Assembly: GCA_041750795.1 (NCBI GenBank)
Contig: JBGSYQ010000064.1
Coordinates: forward strand, 1-64,000
DNA from: JTS-RE94 sp041750795
Lineage (GTDB): Bacteria > Planctomycetota > Planctomycetia > Pirellulales > PALSA-1355
Reading direction: 5' to 3'
DNA length: 64,000 nt
Shown: piece by piece, positions 63,080 through 64,000 of the stretch
Layout of the letters: each line of letters starts with the position of its first letter
Numbering within the stretch: the first letter of the stretch is position 1
Made by a program: the position numbers and the translations under genes
Notes under the pieces: model-generated
What the model was told of the DNA's origin: nothing
The model's database searches: none
What the model saw: only the letters and a program-made list of their open reading frames with translations

Positions 63080-64000
63080 ATGAAAACGTTTGCCCCGGGT
63101 CTCGCCCTCTGGCTGCTCTGCGCCGCGGCGCTGGCCGCAGATGCTCCCAAATTCAACGTCGGCGTCGCCAGCCGCGACATCACGCCGCAAGCGCCGACGC
63201 CCATGTGGGGCTATGGCGCCCGCCATGCGCTGCTCTCGCAGGGAACCCTCGATCCGCTGATGGCCAAGGCCGTGGTAATCGAGGCCGGCGACGCCCGGCT
63301 GGCCATCGTGGGCCTCGACATCGGTCGCGGCCCCACGCCCGACATGATGGCGCAGATTCGCAAGGACGTGGCCGAACAGGCCGGCGTGGACTACGTGTTG
63401 ATCAGCGGCAGCCACACGCACCACGGACCGGTCATCGAGCTGACCAATCGCGAAGGCCTGGGCAAGGGCAAGTTCGACGATGCCGTGGCCTATAGCCAGC
63501 GCCTGCCCGGCCTGCTGACCGAGGCCATCGTCGCAGCGGCCAAGAGCGCCGTGCCGGCCAAGATCGGCGTGGCCAGCCGCAACTTGGAGCTCAATCGCAA
63601 TCGCCACACCAAGCGCCAACCGAAGCCCACCGATCCGGAGCTGGCCGTCATTCGCATCGATACGCTCGACGACAAGCCGCTGGCCGTGATCGTCAACTAC
63701 GCGGCCCATCCGGTGACGCTGCCCGGCGACCTGCTGAAGTTTTCGCGCGACTATCCCGGTCCGCTGCAGGATCGGGTCGAGTCGGTCCTCGGCACGCATT
63801 GCGTGTTCATGCAAGGCGCCTCCGGAGACATGAGCCCCAACCGCGGCGACCTGGATACCAAGGGATACGGCCAGGCCTTGGGCGACCACGTGGTTTCACT
63901 GGCACAGTCGATCGAAACCAAGCTGCCCGAGCGGCCGTCGATTCAAGCCACCGTCGAGCGCTTCGAGTTCAGCAGCCGGGTGAACTTCTCCAACCCACTG
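63080..64000 (+). CDS. Neutral/alkaline ceramidase-like hydrolase, N-terminal part (partial)
   Basis: The frame is open from ATG 63080 to the window end (307 residues). AAGGA at 63067-63071 is eight bases before it; ATG 63074 is possible but too close. A signal peptide ends near LAADAP. FNVGVASRDITPQAPTPMWG, SGSHTHHGP (zinc site, 110-117), VNYAAHPVTLP with H210 and QGASGDMSPN with S252, the nucleophile of neutral ceramidases, are all present. In planctomycetes such proteins are common with unproved substrates, so lipid amidase activity is inferred from the motifs. Confidence 0.88.
   Translation, partial: MKTFAPGLALWLLCAAALAADAPKFNVGVASRDITPQAPTPMWGYGARHALLSQGTLDPLMAKAVVIEAGDARLAIVGLDIGRGPTPDMMAQIRKDVAEQAGVDYVLISGSHTHHGPVIELTNREGLGKGKFDDAVAYSQRLPGLLTEAIVAAAKSAVPAKIGVASRNLELNRNRHTKRQPKPTDPELAVIRIDTLDDKPLAVIVNYAAHPVTLPGDLLKFSRDYPGPLQDRVESVLGTHCVFMQGASGDMSPNRGDLDTKGYGQALGDHVVSLAQSIETKLPERPSIQATVERFEFSSRVNFSNPL

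Overview
The window is high-GC DNA from a planctomycete, most likely of the Pirellula group. The signs are a planctomycete cytochrome protein of the PSCyt1/DUF1549/DUF1553 type beside a Tat-exported DUF1501 protein, four secreted sulfatases, two Gfo/Idh/MocA proteins with export signals, three PQQ-like beta-propellers and many exported hydrolases. No rRNA, tRNA, CRISPR array or replication origin was seen. Genus cannot be fixed from the sequence alone.

Layout. 1-1551: the tail of a prenyltransferase/squalene-cyclase-like repeat protein and an exported beta-propeller protein. 1596-7832 (minus): a signalling operon of TonB-dependent receptor, YfiR-like periplasmic protein, CHASE8-HAMP histidine kinase and REC-GGDEF-CBS diguanylate cyclase. 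8319-9788: sulfatase. 9919-18898 (plus): a TetR-controlled RND efflux operon with one adaptor and two tandem inner-membrane pumps, preceded by a clear promoter and a palindromic operator. 18935-21955: an exported unknown protein, a SpoIIAA-like protein and a ClC antiporter. 21982-26557 (minus): a catabolic operon of amidohydrolase, TIM-barrel isomerase, MFS transporter and enolase-superfamily enzyme. 26591-31262 (minus): a DJ-1/PfpI protein with a coupled 60-residue protein, an FHA-EAL phosphodiesterase and a transmembrane Ser/Thr kinase whose outer domain is a UrtA-like urea/amide-binding protein. 31610-35761 (plus): an alpha-oxoamine synthase coupled to a serine hydrolase, then a DUF819 membrane protein. 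35833-36525: a J-domain protein. 36761-52978 (minus): the planctomycete exported-enzyme region (sulfatases, PhoD-like phosphatase, oxidoreductase, EF-hand beta-propeller, DUF1501, DUF1549/DUF1553). An IS1-like remnant, a palindromic MITE and related hairpins lie within it. 53200-55529: argC-argJ. 55741-62746: an exported unknown, a second EF-hand beta-propeller, a nucleotide-pyrophosphatase-like phosphatase, an oxidoreductase and an S9 peptidase. 63080 to the end: the start of a neutral-ceramidase-like enzyme.

The strongest candidates for a new system are two cyclic-di-GMP circuits. In the first, a YfiR-like protein appears to control a CHASE8 histidine kinase that would phosphorylate a REC-GGDEF-CBS protein, a two-component version of the YfiNR module next to a TonB receptor. 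In the second, a receptor kinase with a urea/amide-type binding domain lies directly upstream of an FHA-EAL protein, suggesting ligand to phospho-threonine to FHA to c-di-GMP breakdown. Both functional links are inferences from domains and gene order; the domain assignments rest on motifs read from the sequence.
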